A DNA stretch of 64,000 nt. Origin: Chitinophaga japonensis (GTDB taxonomy: Bacteria > Bacteroidota > Bacteroidia > Chitinophagales > Chitinophagaceae). The number at the start of each line of letters is the position of its first letter. The first letter of the stretch is position 1. The notes below the pieces were generated by a model that had not been told where the DNA came from, searched no databases, and saw only the letters and a list, made by a program, of their open reading frames with translations. Positions 24,852 through 33,714 of the stretch are shown here, one piece after another. The position numbers and the translations under genes are program-made. The DNA is taken from assembly GCF_007830125.1 (NCBI RefSeq), contig NZ_VLLG01000003.1, positions 1,753,115 to 1,817,114 of the forward strand, in the 5' to 3' direction.

Positions 24852-25448
24852 TTAAATGGCGAGGCGGCTCCTGCAAAAGCCGTTGATCTCATCTTCCTTG
24901 ATGCCGGGAATATCGTCCAGCACTTCCAGTTGCAGGATCTTATTGTTTTTAAAGTCGATCGTCAGCAGGTCGTTCCGCAAAACTACGTTATTGAGCTGGT
25001 TCCAGGCTACTGTCCGGCTGGAAAAGGTGGCCGGCAGCGTAATACCGGTAATGTCCATCAGCACATATACGGGCTTGAGAATATTATATTCCACCCAGCC
25101 GATATAGGCCATGCCCAGCCCCACCAGCAGTTGCAGGATCCCGATCAGTGGCTTCATGTGCGCCAGGAAATAAAGGCAGGCGCTGAAACATACAAATACC
25201 TGCACGATCCGCATCAGGCTGTTGGCGCCGGAAAAATTGCTGAAACGTCGCATAATGAAAGGAAACAGCAGGCTGGCCAGCCCCACCGCCAAAAAGTACA
25301 GGATCATGCCCCAGCCAGGTTGCCGGCTGTTGTATATGCCGATAGCGTTGAACAGGAACAGGAGCCCTGCCATGCCATGCATTACGGGTTGCAGCCGCAG
25401 GCGGGCGGCGGCATTCGGGCGCAGTATACGGATTCTGTATGCAGACAT
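24852..25448 (-). CDS. Integral membrane protein with C-terminal PH-like domain, hypothetical
   Basis: A protein of 198 residues. Four hydrophobic helices span about residues 22-40, 46-62, 82-98 and 104-122. A soluble tail from about 125 (VLMDITGITLPATFSSRTVA, IDFKNNKILQLEVLDDIPGI) looks like a bacterial PH-type domain. It sits between a ureohydrolase gene (10 bp upstream) and a radical SAM gene (10 bp downstream), spacing that indicates an operon. No specific family is recognised. Confidence 0.8.
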   Translation of the reverse strand: MSAYRIRILRPNAAARLRLQPVMHGMAGLLFLFNAIGIYNSRQPGWGMILYFLAVGLASLLFPFIMRRFSNFSGANSLMRIVQVFVCFSACLYFLAHMKPLIGILQLLVGLGMAYIGWVEYNILKPVYVLMDITGITLPATFSSRTVAWNQLNNVVLRNDLLTIDFKNNKILQLEVLDDIPGIKEDEINGFCRSRLAI

Positions 25449-25458
25449 CTCGATAGAA

Positions 25459-26499
25459 TTAATTATTGCTCACCAGCAGGTTGCACAGCTTAAACAGCAC
25501 CCGGGCGCCTACATTGGCGTCCCATTCGTCGTGGGAGGTGCTTACTTCATTCAGGTCAAAGCCAATGAGCTGGCGGCCGGAGGCCAGCAGCCTCTTGAAA
25601 AGGTAAAACACTTGCTCCGCTTCAAAACCGCCCGGTACCGGGGTGCCGGTGTGGGGGCAGAGCTTCGGGTCCAGCCCGTCTATATCGAAGCTGATGTGCA
25701 CCTGTTGCGGCAACTGTTCTACAATGCTGTCGCAAATGCTGCGCCATTGCTCGCCTTCGTATTGTCTTTCCTTGATATCCTTATCAAAAAAGGTGACAAC
25801 GCGGCCGTTGCTTTCCTTTATATAATCCAGCTCTTCCTCGCAGTAATCGCGTATGCCCACCTGCACCAGCTTGCTGAGCCGGGGCACTTCCTGCAGGGCA
25901 TTGTACATGATGGAGGCGTGGGAGTACTGGAAACCTTCATAGCTGTTGCGCAGGTCGCAGTGGGCGTCTATCTGCAGGATGCCGAAGTCGCCTTTCTTTT
26001 CTCCCAGGGCCTTAAAGAAGCCCAGGGGCGTGCTGTGGTCGCCGCCTACCAGGCCCACCAGCTTGCCGGTGTTCAGCAGCGCCAGGGACTGGTTGTACAC
26101 CCATTCGTTCATTACCCTGGTGCCGGTGTTCACATCCACCAGCGTTTTTTTCAGGAACTGGTTCTCGCTGACATCGCCGCCTTCGGTAAGGAACTTGATG
26201 TACAGCTCGGCTTCCTTGCGCAGGTAGTCGCTGCGGAGCAGCAGGTGCTTGTCCGGCTCGCGCATGAAGAAGCCTTTTTTCCATCCGTCCTGCACATCGG
26301 GATCATACAGGTCTACCTGGAAAGAAGCTTTAAAGATGTGCTCGGGACCGCGGGCGGTACCGTTGGCATAAGATACGGTCACTTCCCAGGGCACGGGCAG
26401 CAACACCAGCTTTGCTTCCTCTTCCGTGAAAGGCAGTCCAAAAATGTTGTTGGATAAGATCCCTACCGAATTAGGGTCAAATTGTGATAGATCGGCCAT
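25459..26499 (-). CDS. Ureohydrolase (agmatinase/arginase/formimidoylglutamase family)
   Basis: A protein of 346 residues with all the two-manganese ligands of the family: GGDHS (LVGLVGGDHSTPLGFF), DAHCDLRNSYEGFQYSHASI and SFDIDGLDPKLCPHTGTPVP. These enzymes split a guanidino or formimino group off arginine-like substrates. The typical glycine-rich C-terminal GFDLNEVSTSHDEWDANVGA is present. Sequence alone does not separate agmatinase, arginase and formimidoylglutamase, and no hut or polyamine genes are near. It is the first gene of a leftward set of four closely spaced genes. Confidence 0.9.
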   Translation of the reverse strand: MADLSQFDPNSVGILSNNIFGLPFTEEEAKLVLLPVPWEVTVSYANGTARGPEHIFKASFQVDLYDPDVQDGWKKGFFMREPDKHLLLRSDYLRKEAELYIKFLTEGGDVSENQFLKKTLVDVNTGTRVMNEWVYNQSLALLNTGKLVGLVGGDHSTPLGFFKALGEKKGDFGILQIDAHCDLRNSYEGFQYSHASIMYNALQEVPRLSKLVQVGIRDYCEEELDYIKESNGRVVTFFDKDIKERQYEGEQWRSICDSIVEQLPQQVHISFDIDGLDPKLCPHTGTPVPGGFEAEQVFYLFKRLLASGRQLIGFDLNEVSTSHDEWDANVGARVLFKLCNLLVSNN

Positions 26500-26543
26500 G
26501 ATGTGAGTTGTTCATTTTCATATTCCGGCGCAAAGATAGGTAT

Positions 26544-26642
26544 AAAGCTGAAAGCTTAAAGCAGAAAGCTTAAAGCCCGTTGGCCACGGATAAACCCGCT
26601 CCAGTCAGCTTTTGGCTTTCTGCTTTAAGCTTTCAGCTTTCC
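26544..26642. repeat. Heptad-word hairpin element, AAGCTTA family
   Basis: Left arm 26544-26577: AAGCTGA, AAGCTTA, AAGCAGA, AAGCTTA. Right arm 26607-26642: AGCTTTT, GGCTTTC, TGCTTTA, AGCTTTC, AGCTTTC. The loop is about 30 nt. It lies between the divergent ureohydrolase and ccmE genes. Confidence 0.8.
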
Positions 26643-26690
26643 AAAATGCCTTTTATATAAAAATTAAGGAAAGGAAAGGCCTTTTTGCGT

Positions 26691-26698
26691 TAATTTTG
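26691..26698 (+). promoter_or_regulatory. -7 promoter element for ccmE
   Basis: TAATTTTG fits TAnnTTTG exactly, 38 bp before the ccmE ATG. A -33 element is not convincing. Confidence 0.5.
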
Positions 26699-26736
26699 CG
26701 CAGGCGCGAAGGAAGCATGCCGAAATTTTAACAGCT

Positions 26737-27135
26737 ATGAAGAAAACAAATATCGTTTTACTGGTGGTGATCGCGGTGGCCATAGGCGTCATCGTAACGG
26801 TGGCAGGGGATTTCAGCACCTATGAAACATTTGCAACTGCAAAGGAAAAGGAAGGAAAGGAATACCACATCATCGGGGTGTTGGATAAGGCCAAAGAACT
26901 GACCTATGACCCGGTAAAGGATGCCAACTATTTCTCCTTTTACATGAAGGACAAGACCGGCGAAACCCGGAAAGTGATCTTTTACGGCACCAAGCCCACC
27001 GATTTTGAGAAGGCCGAGCAACTGGTGCTGACCGGTAAAATTGAAGGGAATGAATTTCATTGTAACAAAATACTGATGAAGTGCCCGTCTAAATACAAGG
27101 ACGACCAGGTGGCCATGAGCACCAAACAAATGTAG
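26737..27135 (+). CDS. ccmE: Cytochrome c maturation protein CcmE, CxxxY variant
   Basis: A protein of 132 residues: one N-terminal membrane anchor (NIVLLVVIAVAIGVIVTVAG) and a periplasmic OB-fold (VIFYGTKPTDFEKAEQLVLT, GKIEGNEFHCNKILMKCPSK). CcmE carries heme to apocytochrome c. In the classical protein a histidine in HxxxY binds heme covalently; here the matching place reads Cys116-Pro-Ser-Lys-Tyr120, so the ligand would be a cysteine, as in the CcmE* variants known from some other bacteria. A gene for a CcmF-like protein follows 38 bp later, in line with the pathway. Confidence 0.9.
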   Translation: MKKTNIVLLVVIAVAIGVIVTVAGDFSTYETFATAKEKEGKEYHIIGVLDKAKELTYDPVKDANYFSFYMKDKTGETRKVIFYGTKPTDFEKAEQLVLTGKIEGNEFHCNKILMKCPSKYKDDQVAMSTKQM

Positions 27136-27173
27136 GCCGCCGCTATTCGCTTCATCTAATACAGCACAACATC

Positions 27174-29630
27174 TTGGAAACAAAATACATAGGGGAACAT
27201 CTGCTACCCGGCCAGCTAGGTCATTTTTTTGCCGTATTGTCATTTATCGCCTCCCTGGTAGCTACTATCGCATATTATAACGCTGTACGGGCAAAGGAAG
27301 CGCCGCTGGAAGCTTCCTGGAAACGCCTGGCCCGCTGGGCCTTCATCATAGAGGTCGTGTCCGTATTTACGGTGTTTGGTATCTTATACTACATACTGTA
27401 TAATCATTATTTTGAATATAAATATATCTGGCGCAATTCCTCGCGCACACTGGAAACCAAGTACCTGCTGTCCAGCTTCTGGGCCGACCAGGAGGGCAGC
27501 TTCCTGCTCTGGAGCATGTGGCATTGCGTACTGGGTGTTATCCTGATATTTACCTCGAAAAAATGGGAGGCCCCGGTAATGACGGTGGTGTCCTTTGCCC
27601 AACTCTGCCTGGCCAGCATGCTGCTGGGCATTTACATACTGGGCTACCGGGTAGGCAGCAATCCCTTCCTGCTGCTGCGGCAGGCGGAAGAAAATATCGG
27701 CCTGCCCTGGACCACCTCGCCGGACTACCTGAGCATGATACGGGACGGCAACGGGCTGAACCCCCTGTTGCAGAACTACTGGATGGTGATACACCCGCCG
27801 GTAACATTCCTGGGTTTTGCTTCCATGGTGGTGCCATTCGCCTTTGCTTTTGCCGGCCTGTGGACCCGGCAGTACAAGGAGTGGATCAAACCCGGGCTGC
27901 CCTGGGCGCTGTTTGCCGCCATGATATTGGGCATCGGCGTAATGATGGGCGCCGCCTGGGCCTATGAGGCCCTCACATTTGGCGGGTACTGGGCCTGGGA
28001 CCCCGTGGAGAACGGCTCCCTGGTGCCCTGGCTCACGCTGATAGCGGGCATACATACCCTGCTGGCTTTCAAGCATACCGGGCAGGCGCTGAAGTCCACC
28101 TTTTTCTTCTTCTTAATTTCTTTTGTGCTGATCCTGTACGCCACCTTCCTGACCCGCAGCGGCGTGCTGGGCGATACCTCCGTGCACTCCTTTACGGACC
28201 TGGGCATGAGCGGGCAGTTGCTGGTATATATGGCGGTATTTACCATCCCGGGCTTTACGCTGCTGATCTTACGGCGGAAGGAAATACCGGATGTGAAAAA
28301 GGAGGAAAGCACTTACTCCCGCGAGTTCTGGCTGTTTGTAGGCGCGCTGGTGCTGTTGATAGCCGCCATACAGATCACTTTTACCACTTCCATACCGGTA
28401 TGGAACAAGCTGTTTGGCCTGAACATGGCGCCGCCGCTGGAACCGGAGTTCCATTATAACAAGATACAGATATGGGTAGCCATCGTAGTGGGTCTGCTCA
28501 CGGCTATTGTGCAATTCCTGAAATATAAGGACACGCCGCGCAAGCAGGTTACGCAAAAGCTGCTGTGGCCTACCGTAGCGGCGCTGATCATTACCGTGCT
28601 GATAGGCTGGCTGGGCCGGATCAACTTTGACACTTACGGCGCCGGCTTCCTGGTAGCTATCTATATCATGCTGTTTGCCAGCGTGTACGCCGTCATTGGC
28701 AACACGGCGTATATCTTCAGCGGCCTGAAAGGCAATATGAAGTCCGCCGGCGCTTCCGTGGCGCATATCGGCTTTGGCCTGATACTGCTGGGCGCGCTGA
28801 TCTCTTCTTCCAAGAAGCAGGTGATCTCCATGGACCGCATGAATATGCTGGGGACCGGGTTTTTCGGCAAGGAAAGCAAGGAAAATCCCCGGGAGAACCT
28901 GATGCTGCCCCGCAATTTCCCGGTGCAGATGGGCGACTACCACGTGACCTATGCGGGCGACTCCACGGCTGCCGGCGACCCGAAGACCTATTACGTGGTA
29001 CGGTACGAGAAAAAAGACCCGGCCAGCGGTGCGGTGCTGGAAAAGTTCACCCTGTACCCGGATGCGTTTGTCAATACCAAAGGGGAGGAGGGACTCACGC
29101 CTAATCCATCCTCCAAGCATTACCTGACCCGGGATATTTTTACCTATGTGACCGCCGTGCCCATCAAGGATAATGGCAGCGATACAGCGAAGTACAGCCA
29201 GCATGAAGTGCAGGAAGGCGATTCCATCTTCTTTTCCAACGGCTATATGATCTTTACCGGGCTGCAGCCGCAGCCGGAAAACGGCAATTACAAACCCGCT
29301 CCCGGCGACCTGGCAGTGGGCGCGCAGTTGCAGGTATATACCAAGAACGACGAGCAATACAAGCTGCAGCCGGTGTACTATATAAGGGACAGCACCTACC
29401 AGTACAGCGTGCCGGATACCTTGTTCCCCCAGTCACTGTACGTGCGGTTCAGCAAGATCATGCCGAAGGAGAACAAGATCGCGCTGGAAGTGAAGGAAGC
29501 CGGCGCCTTTAGCGACTACATTGTGCTGAAAGCCCTGGTATTCCCCTACATCAATGTATTATGGGGCGGGGTGCTGGTGATGATCGTGGGATTTGTGATG
29601 AGCATTTACCGGCGACTGAAGAGGAATTAA
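27174..29630 (+). CDS. ccmF: CcmF/CcsA-type cytochrome c heme lyase subunit
   Basis: A protein of 818 residues starting at a TTG; the resulting METKYIGEHLLPGQLGHFFA is the normal opening of Bacteroidota CcmF. Many membrane helices are visible, with the heme-handling WWD-type segment GGYWAWDPVENGSLVPWLT and conserved histidines in YWMVIHPPVTFLGF and GIHTLLAFKH. A large periplasmic portion (about residues 560-770) precedes a last helix (YINVLWGGVLVMIVGFVMSI). It would attach heme to apocytochrome c together with CcmE. The other ccm genes are not in the window. The stop codon TAA is part of the repeat at 29628. Confidence 0.92.
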   Translation: METKYIGEHLLPGQLGHFFAVLSFIASLVATIAYYNAVRAKEAPLEASWKRLARWAFIIEVVSVFTVFGILYYILYNHYFEYKYIWRNSSRTLETKYLLSSFWADQEGSFLLWSMWHCVLGVILIFTSKKWEAPVMTVVSFAQLCLASMLLGIYILGYRVGSNPFLLLRQAEENIGLPWTTSPDYLSMIRDGNGLNPLLQNYWMVIHPPVTFLGFASMVVPFAFAFAGLWTRQYKEWIKPGLPWALFAAMILGIGVMMGAAWAYEALTFGGYWAWDPVENGSLVPWLTLIAGIHTLLAFKHTGQALKSTFFFFLISFVLILYATFLTRSGVLGDTSVHSFTDLGMSGQLLVYMAVFTIPGFTLLILRRKEIPDVKKEESTYSREFWLFVGALVLLIAAIQITFTTSIPVWNKLFGLNMAPPLEPEFHYNKIQIWVAIVVGLLTAIVQFLKYKDTPRKQVTQKLLWPTVAALIITVLIGWLGRINFDTYGAGFLVAIYIMLFASVYAVIGNTAYIFSGLKGNMKSAGASVAHIGFGLILLGALISSSKKQVISMDRMNMLGTGFFGKESKENPRENLMLPRNFPVQMGDYHVTYAGDSTAAGDPKTYYVVRYEKKDPASGAVLEKFTLYPDAFVNTKGEEGLTPNPSSKHYLTRDIFTYVTAVPIKDNGSDTAKYSQHEVQEGDSIFFSNGYMIFTGLQPQPENGNYKPAPGDLAVGAQLQVYTKNDEQYKLQPVYYIRDSTYQYSVPDTLFPQSLYVRFSKIMPKENKIALEVKEAGAFSDYIVLKALVFPYINVLWGGVLVMIVGFVMSIYRRLKRN

Positions 29631-29737
29631 TAATGAATAGTTAATAATTAATAATCGTTACATCAGTGTTTCATTGAAATGCCTGTGTTGCGGGTATTAT
29701 TCATTATTCATTATTCATTATTAATTATTAATTGATT
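29628..29737. repeat. Heptad-word hairpin element, ATTATTC family, copy 1
   Basis: Left arm 29628-29654 (AATAATG, AATAGTT, AATAATT words) and right arm 29694-29737 (ATTATTC three times, then ATTATTA). The loop is about 40 nt and holds TTTCATTGAAA, a small palindrome. The left arm gives the ccmF stop codon; the right arm ends 3 bp before the ATG of the next gene. Confidence 0.8.
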
Positions 29738-29740
29738 ATT

Positions 29741-30757
29741 ATGAATCGCAAATGGCTGCGTATACCCTTAGTGGTGATCGTGCTGCTAACGGGGGCCTAC
29801 CTGCTGGGCCCTGCCCCATCCGTACCGGCTTATGACACGGTGTTGCCCCCGGTGCCGGCCGACCCTGCTGCACTCGAAAAATATGTGCAGGCCCGTGAAA
29901 GCCGTCACCGCCTGAAACCGGACAACGAGGCTCAAATTACCTGGCAGGACTCCCTGCACCGCAAAACACCTTACAGCATTGTTTACCTGCACGGGTTTTC
30001 CGCCAGCCGGAAGGAGGGGGAGCCGGTAGCCCCGGATTTCGCCCGCCGTTACGGATGCAACCTGTATATGTCCCGCCTGGACGGCCACGGTATTGATACT
30101 TCGGAGCCTTTGCTGGGCATGACGGCCGCCGGGCTGTGGCGGGATGCGAAGGAAGCCCTTGGCATCGGGCAGACCCTGGGCCATAAGGTGATCGTGATGG
30201 GCACCTCCACCGGCGGCACCCTGGCGCTGAAGCTGGCCGCCGAATTCCCGGACCAGGTATATGCCGTTATCAATCTTTCTCCCAACATTGCTATCAACGA
30301 TCCCCTGGCATTCCTGGCGGATAATCCCTGGGGCCTGCAGATGGCCCGCTGGGTGAAAAAAGGCCTGTACAACCATACTTCCGGGGAAGGAGATCCTGTA
30401 ATATCCCGGTACTGGTACACCCGCTACCGGCTGGAGGCGGTAGCCGAGCTGGAGAACCTGGTGGAAAGCACCATGACAAAAAATACCTTTAAAAAGATAC
30501 GGCAGCCGGTGCTGAACCTGTACTACTACAAGGATGAGGCCCACCAGGACCCGACCGTAAAAGTGGCCGCCATCCTGGATATGGAAAAAGAGCTGAGCAC
30601 CCCGGCAGGGCGCAAGGCCGCCGTGGCCATACCGGGCGCCGGCGCGCATGTGCTGGGCAGCTCCCTTACCTCGAAGGACATTCCCGCGGTGGAGCAGGCC
30701 ATGCAGCATTTTGCGGAAGAAGTGCTGAACCTGAAGCCGTTGGAACCACAGCCCTAA
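29741..30757 (+). CDS. Alpha/beta-hydrolase (esterase-like), membrane-anchored or secreted
   Basis: A protein of 338 residues from the ATG at 29741 (a TTG three codons upstream is less likely). An N-terminal hydrophobic stretch (WLRIPLVVIVLLTGAYLLGP) is a signal or anchor. The hydrolase fold shows the oxyanion segment SIVYLHGFSASRKEGEPVAP, the nucleophile elbow GTSTGG (serine within VIVMGTSTGGTLALKLAAEF) and a late histidine in IPGAGAHVLGSS. It probably cleaves an ester or thioester in the envelope; the substrate is unknown. It is preceded by a repeat and followed 72 bp later by a DUF4294 gene. Confidence 0.88.
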   Translation: MNRKWLRIPLVVIVLLTGAYLLGPAPSVPAYDTVLPPVPADPAALEKYVQARESRHRLKPDNEAQITWQDSLHRKTPYSIVYLHGFSASRKEGEPVAPDFARRYGCNLYMSRLDGHGIDTSEPLLGMTAAGLWRDAKEALGIGQTLGHKVIVMGTSTGGTLALKLAAEFPDQVYAVINLSPNIAINDPLAFLADNPWGLQMARWVKKGLYNHTSGEGDPVISRYWYTRYRLEAVAELENLVESTMTKNTFKKIRQPVLNLYYYKDEAHQDPTVKVAAILDMEKELSTPAGRKAAVAIPGAGAHVLGSSLTSKDIPAVEQAMQHFAEEVLNLKPLEPQP

Positions 30758-30829
30758 GAGAATTTCTACCGCATACAAGGTATCCGGTAAATGTGTAACT
30801 TTAGTAAATAAAGTTTCGTTAAAACTTAT

Positions 30830-31456
30830 ATGTGCCGTCTTACTACTGTTGTTTTTTGTGCTAGCCTGGTCTTATGCAGCATCATCCTATGCCGGCAGGA
30901 CGCAGTGGCCCAGTCAGCCGCCGGCGATGGCGGCAGGACGGTAAGGGCCGTGATCATTGGCACAGATACGCTTCCCTCCATTACCCTGCAGATATTTGAG
31001 GTAACGGAACGCCTGCCACGGCGGCTGCGCAAGGAACGGCAGCGCTACAACCGCCTGCGCAACGCGGTATATGTTACTTACCCCTACGCCAAATCCGCCG
31101 CCCGCATACTGAAGGATGTGAACGGGCAGTTGACAACCCTGCAGCATAAAAAGGAACGCAAAGCCTACCTCAATACCAAAGAAAAACAGTTAAAAGCCGA
31201 GTTCGGCAACAAGCTGGAGAATCTTTCCATGTACCAGGGCAAGGTGCTCATGAAGCTGATAGACCGCGAAACCGGCGAAAACTGCTATGAGATCATCAAG
31301 GAGCTGAAAGGCGGCTTTAATGCCCGCGTATACCAGACCGTGGCCTTTTTCTTCGGGGGCAACCTGAAAAGCGAGTATGACCTGCAGGAGGACCAGGATA
31401 TAGAGGCCATTGTGCAGGAAATAGAGATGTACCGCTATTACCGGGCCTTTAATTAA
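30830..31456 (+). CDS. DUF4294-domain protein, exported
   Basis: A protein of 208 residues with an N-terminal hydrophobic signal (VVFCASLVLCSIILC). The body matches the Bacteroidota DUF4294 family: RAVIIGTDTLPSITLQIFEV, the basic RRLRKERQRYNRLRNAVYVT, YPYAKSAARILKDVN, and KVLMKLIDRETGENCYEIIK. The family's function is unknown. Length and composition are normal for the family, and the ATG at 30830 is the only plausible start before the signal. Confidence 0.88.
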   Translation: MCRLTTVVFCASLVLCSIILCRQDAVAQSAAGDGGRTVRAVIIGTDTLPSITLQIFEVTERLPRRLRKERQRYNRLRNAVYVTYPYAKSAARILKDVNGQLTTLQHKKERKAYLNTKEKQLKAEFGNKLENLSMYQGKVLMKLIDRETGENCYEIIKELKGGFNARVYQTVAFFFGGNLKSEYDLQEDQDIEAIVQEIEMYRYYRAFN

Positions 31457-31520
31457 GCTGCTTCCCTTACCGCCTGCCCATTTTAACATTCCTGTTCATT
31501 AATCCTGCCCGATTATTGCC

Positions 31521-31528
31521 TAAGTTTG
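31521..31528 (+). promoter_or_regulatory. -7 promoter element for the plug-like gene
   Basis: TAAGTTTG is an exact TAnnTTTG match, 16 bp before the ATG at 31545. The -33 region is weak. Confidence 0.45.
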
Positions 31529-31544
31529 AGCCGGAAAGATTAAT

Positions 31545-32051
31545 ATGTACCTACGGATGAAACCAAAACAACTCACCGCCCTGCTGCTCTTGCTGTTGCC
31601 GGGCATAGCCGCTATCGCGCAGGATACCGATGCAGTGCAGGTGTATGTAATAGACAGCGTGGAGGCTACGCCTTACGAGATCAACGGGCTGGGCCCGGAC
31701 CAGATTGCCATGATCACCATTGCACGGGGCAGGAAAACAATAGAAAAATACGGGGAAAGGGCCGCCAACGGGGTTTTTTACATAGAAACAAAAGCGTTTG
31801 CCCGCCAGCGTTATAACCGGATGTTCAGTAACCTGTCGCCGGCTTATGCCGCCGCCCTGCAAAAATACGGTAGCGATAGCAGCTTCCGGTACATCGTGGG
31901 CGGCAGCCCGGTTACCAGCAACCAGGAATCGCAACTGGCGGCGCTGGAGAAAAAGGATATAACGGGCATCCGTATACTGGACGCCGTCGCTTTGAAAAAA
32001 GAGTACGAGGTGGAGGGGAAGCAGGTGGGGGTAGTGATAGATATGAAGTAG
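31545..32051 (+). CDS. Small secreted protein resembling an isolated TonB-receptor plug segment
   Basis: A protein of 168 residues with a signal peptide (LTALLLLLLPGIAAIAQ); a second ATG at 31557 is also possible. The stretch ITIARGRKTIEKYGERAANG then VFYIETK closely follows the plug-domain motif of SusC/TonB receptors (VLKG...YGSRAANGVIxITTK), but there is no barrel. Such plug-only proteins occur in Bacteroidota, and their role is unknown. Its final codons (VVIDMK) and TAG stop lie in the left arm of the repeat at 32043, which it shares with the convergent susD-like gene. Confidence 0.75.
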   Translation: MYLRMKPKQLTALLLLLLPGIAAIAQDTDAVQVYVIDSVEATPYEINGLGPDQIAMITIARGRKTIEKYGERAANGVFYIETKAFARQRYNRMFSNLSPAYAAALQKYGSDSSFRYIVGGSPVTSNQESQLAALEKKDITGIRILDAVALKKEYEVEGKQVGVVIDMK

Positions 32052-32142
32052 GAGGTAAGAAGTAAGAAGATTGAAGCGAATTCCCGCCTCCATCCTCTTA
32101 CTTCTTACTTCTTACCTCCTACTTCTTACTTCCCACATCCTA
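32043..32142. repeat. Heptad-word hairpin element between convergent genes, CTTACTT family
   Basis: Left arm 32043-32070 (GAAGTAG, GAGGTAA, GAAGTAA, GAAG) and right arm 32095-32142 (CTTACTT twice, CTTACCT, CCTACTT, CTTACTT). The loop is about 25 nt. The TAG stop of the gene on the left and the TAG stop of the SusD gene on the other strand are both within the arms. Confidence 0.85.
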
Positions 32143-33684
32143 CTGTGCATATCCCGGGTTCTGCGGGCGCAGGCTCGGGTTGTTGTTCATTTCCAGCGTG
32201 GGCAGGGGCAACAGCAGGTGCTTGTCCTCCAGGGTAGGCCCATAGCTGAAGCTATGCCCTACAAACTCATCAAACCCGTTGGTGTCCTCGTTGTATGCTT
32301 TACGCAGGCGCACCATGTCAAACCAGGTTTTGCCTTCGTAGCACAGCTCGTGCCAGCGCTCACGCCATACGGCCTCGCGGAAAGCAGCCTGGGTAAAGGT
32401 AGCCGGGGTGGTGAGGTTCGCGCGGTCGCGTATCTCTTTCAGCGCGGCAATAGCGGCTGCAGAGGGCGCGCCATCTGCTTCATTCTGCGCTTCTGCAAAG
32501 ATCAGCAGTACTTCCGCATAACGGATCAGGGGCCAGTTCAGGCCGCTTTGCGCGGTGCCGGGGACGCCCTGGGTACCATTTGCCCTCCTGTCAAAATGCT
32601 TGAAAATATACGGTGCGTTCAGGTTCTTCAGCGCGCCGCTGCCGCCTTCGTAATATGCAGTATAAAAATACTCCTGCTCTTCCGTGCGTTTGTCGCCGGT
32701 TTCATAAGACTCATAGAAAGACACTGTAGGCACGGTGCTGCCCACCTGGGTGCCATATGCAGAGATACCGCCAAAGTTAGGCAGCAGGATGTTCTGGTAG
32801 CCGGCACGTGCATCGGAAACGTCCGCAGAGTACTGTACGGAGAAGATCCGCTCCTGCTGGTTATCCAGGTCCGGGTTGTGCAGTGACTCATATTCCGCGA
32901 AAAGGCTGAAAGGGCCTTGCGTGATCACCTCGTTGGCCTTATCGGCAGCCAGCCGGTAATATTCCGCGCCTTTGTTGAGCGGTTGTCCCGCCATGGTCAG
33001 GTATACGCTGGCCAGCAGGGATTTTACCGCGCCCAGGGAGGCCCGGCCGCTTTCTTCGCTCCAGGGCAGGCCGGCCGCTTCCGCATCTTTCAGGTCCTGC
33101 ACGATCTGGTTGTATACCTCTTCCTGGGATGTACGGCCCGGGTACAGGTCCGGCGAGGTGTAGCTTTCCACCGGTTCGGTCAGCAGGGGCACATCTCCCC
33201 ATAAACGTACCAGCCAGAAATAGTGCAAGGCGCGCAGGAACTTGGCTTCGCCAATGTATCTGGCTTTTGCCGCCTCGTCCATCGGGTTGATGCCCGGTAT
33301 TTTGGCGATGCCGAGGTTGGCATTGGCAATACCGCGGTACAGTGCTGCCCACCACTGGCGGATGTGCACGTTATCGGCATCATAGGCCAGGTTCAGCAGG
33401 TTGTTCAGGTCGGAGTTCTGACCGGTCTGCGAGGTAGAGGTGCCGGTAATGGCTTCCAGCAACTGGAAGTTCTGTGAAAAGATGCCGGCCCCGTCGGAAA
33501 TAAAGCGCAGGTTGGCGTAAACAGCATTCACGGACGCTTCTGCATGCTCCGGCAACGTGAAGTAGCTGTCCGGCGAAAGGTTGGAAGGATCTTCCTCTTC
33601 CAGGTACTTGTTACAGCCTGCGCCGAGCAGCAGCGTACCGGAAAGCAATAACAGGCTGATATATTTGATCGATAATATTCGCAT
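32140..33684 (-). CDS. SusD/RagB-family nutrient-binding outer membrane lipoprotein
   Basis: A protein of 514 residues from the ATG at 33684; a TTG 24 bp upstream is less likely. The signal and lipobox are YISLLLLSGTLLLGAGC, and the mature part begins NKYLEEEDPSNLSPDSYF. Family features are ALYRGIANANLGIAKIPGIN, AKFLRALHYFWLVRLWGDVP, WPLIRYAEVLLIFAEAQNEA and, near the end, RERWHELCYEGKTWFDMVRL. SusD proteins cap the SusC transporter and bind its ligand. The SusC partner ends 31 bp upstream. The ligand is probably glycan-derived, judging by the GH18 gene further upstream. Confidence 0.96.
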   Translation of the reverse strand: MRILSIKYISLLLLSGTLLLGAGCNKYLEEEDPSNLSPDSYFTLPEHAEASVNAVYANLRFISDGAGIFSQNFQLLEAITGTSTSQTGQNSDLNNLLNLAYDADNVHIRQWWAALYRGIANANLGIAKIPGINPMDEAAKARYIGEAKFLRALHYFWLVRLWGDVPLLTEPVESYTSPDLYPGRTSQEEVYNQIVQDLKDAEAAGLPWSEESGRASLGAVKSLLASVYLTMAGQPLNKGAEYYRLAADKANEVITQGPFSLFAEYESLHNPDLDNQQERIFSVQYSADVSDARAGYQNILLPNFGGISAYGTQVGSTVPTVSFYESYETGDKRTEEQEYFYTAYYEGGSGALKNLNAPYIFKHFDRRANGTQGVPGTAQSGLNWPLIRYAEVLLIFAEAQNEADGAPSAAAIAALKEIRDRANLTTPATFTQAAFREAVWRERWHELCYEGKTWFDMVRLRKAYNEDTNGFDEFVGHSFSYGPTLEDKHLLLPLPTLEMNNNPSLRPQNPGYAQ

Positions 33685-33714
33685 GATAATGGTGCTTTTT
33701 GTGAACAATGTGAA

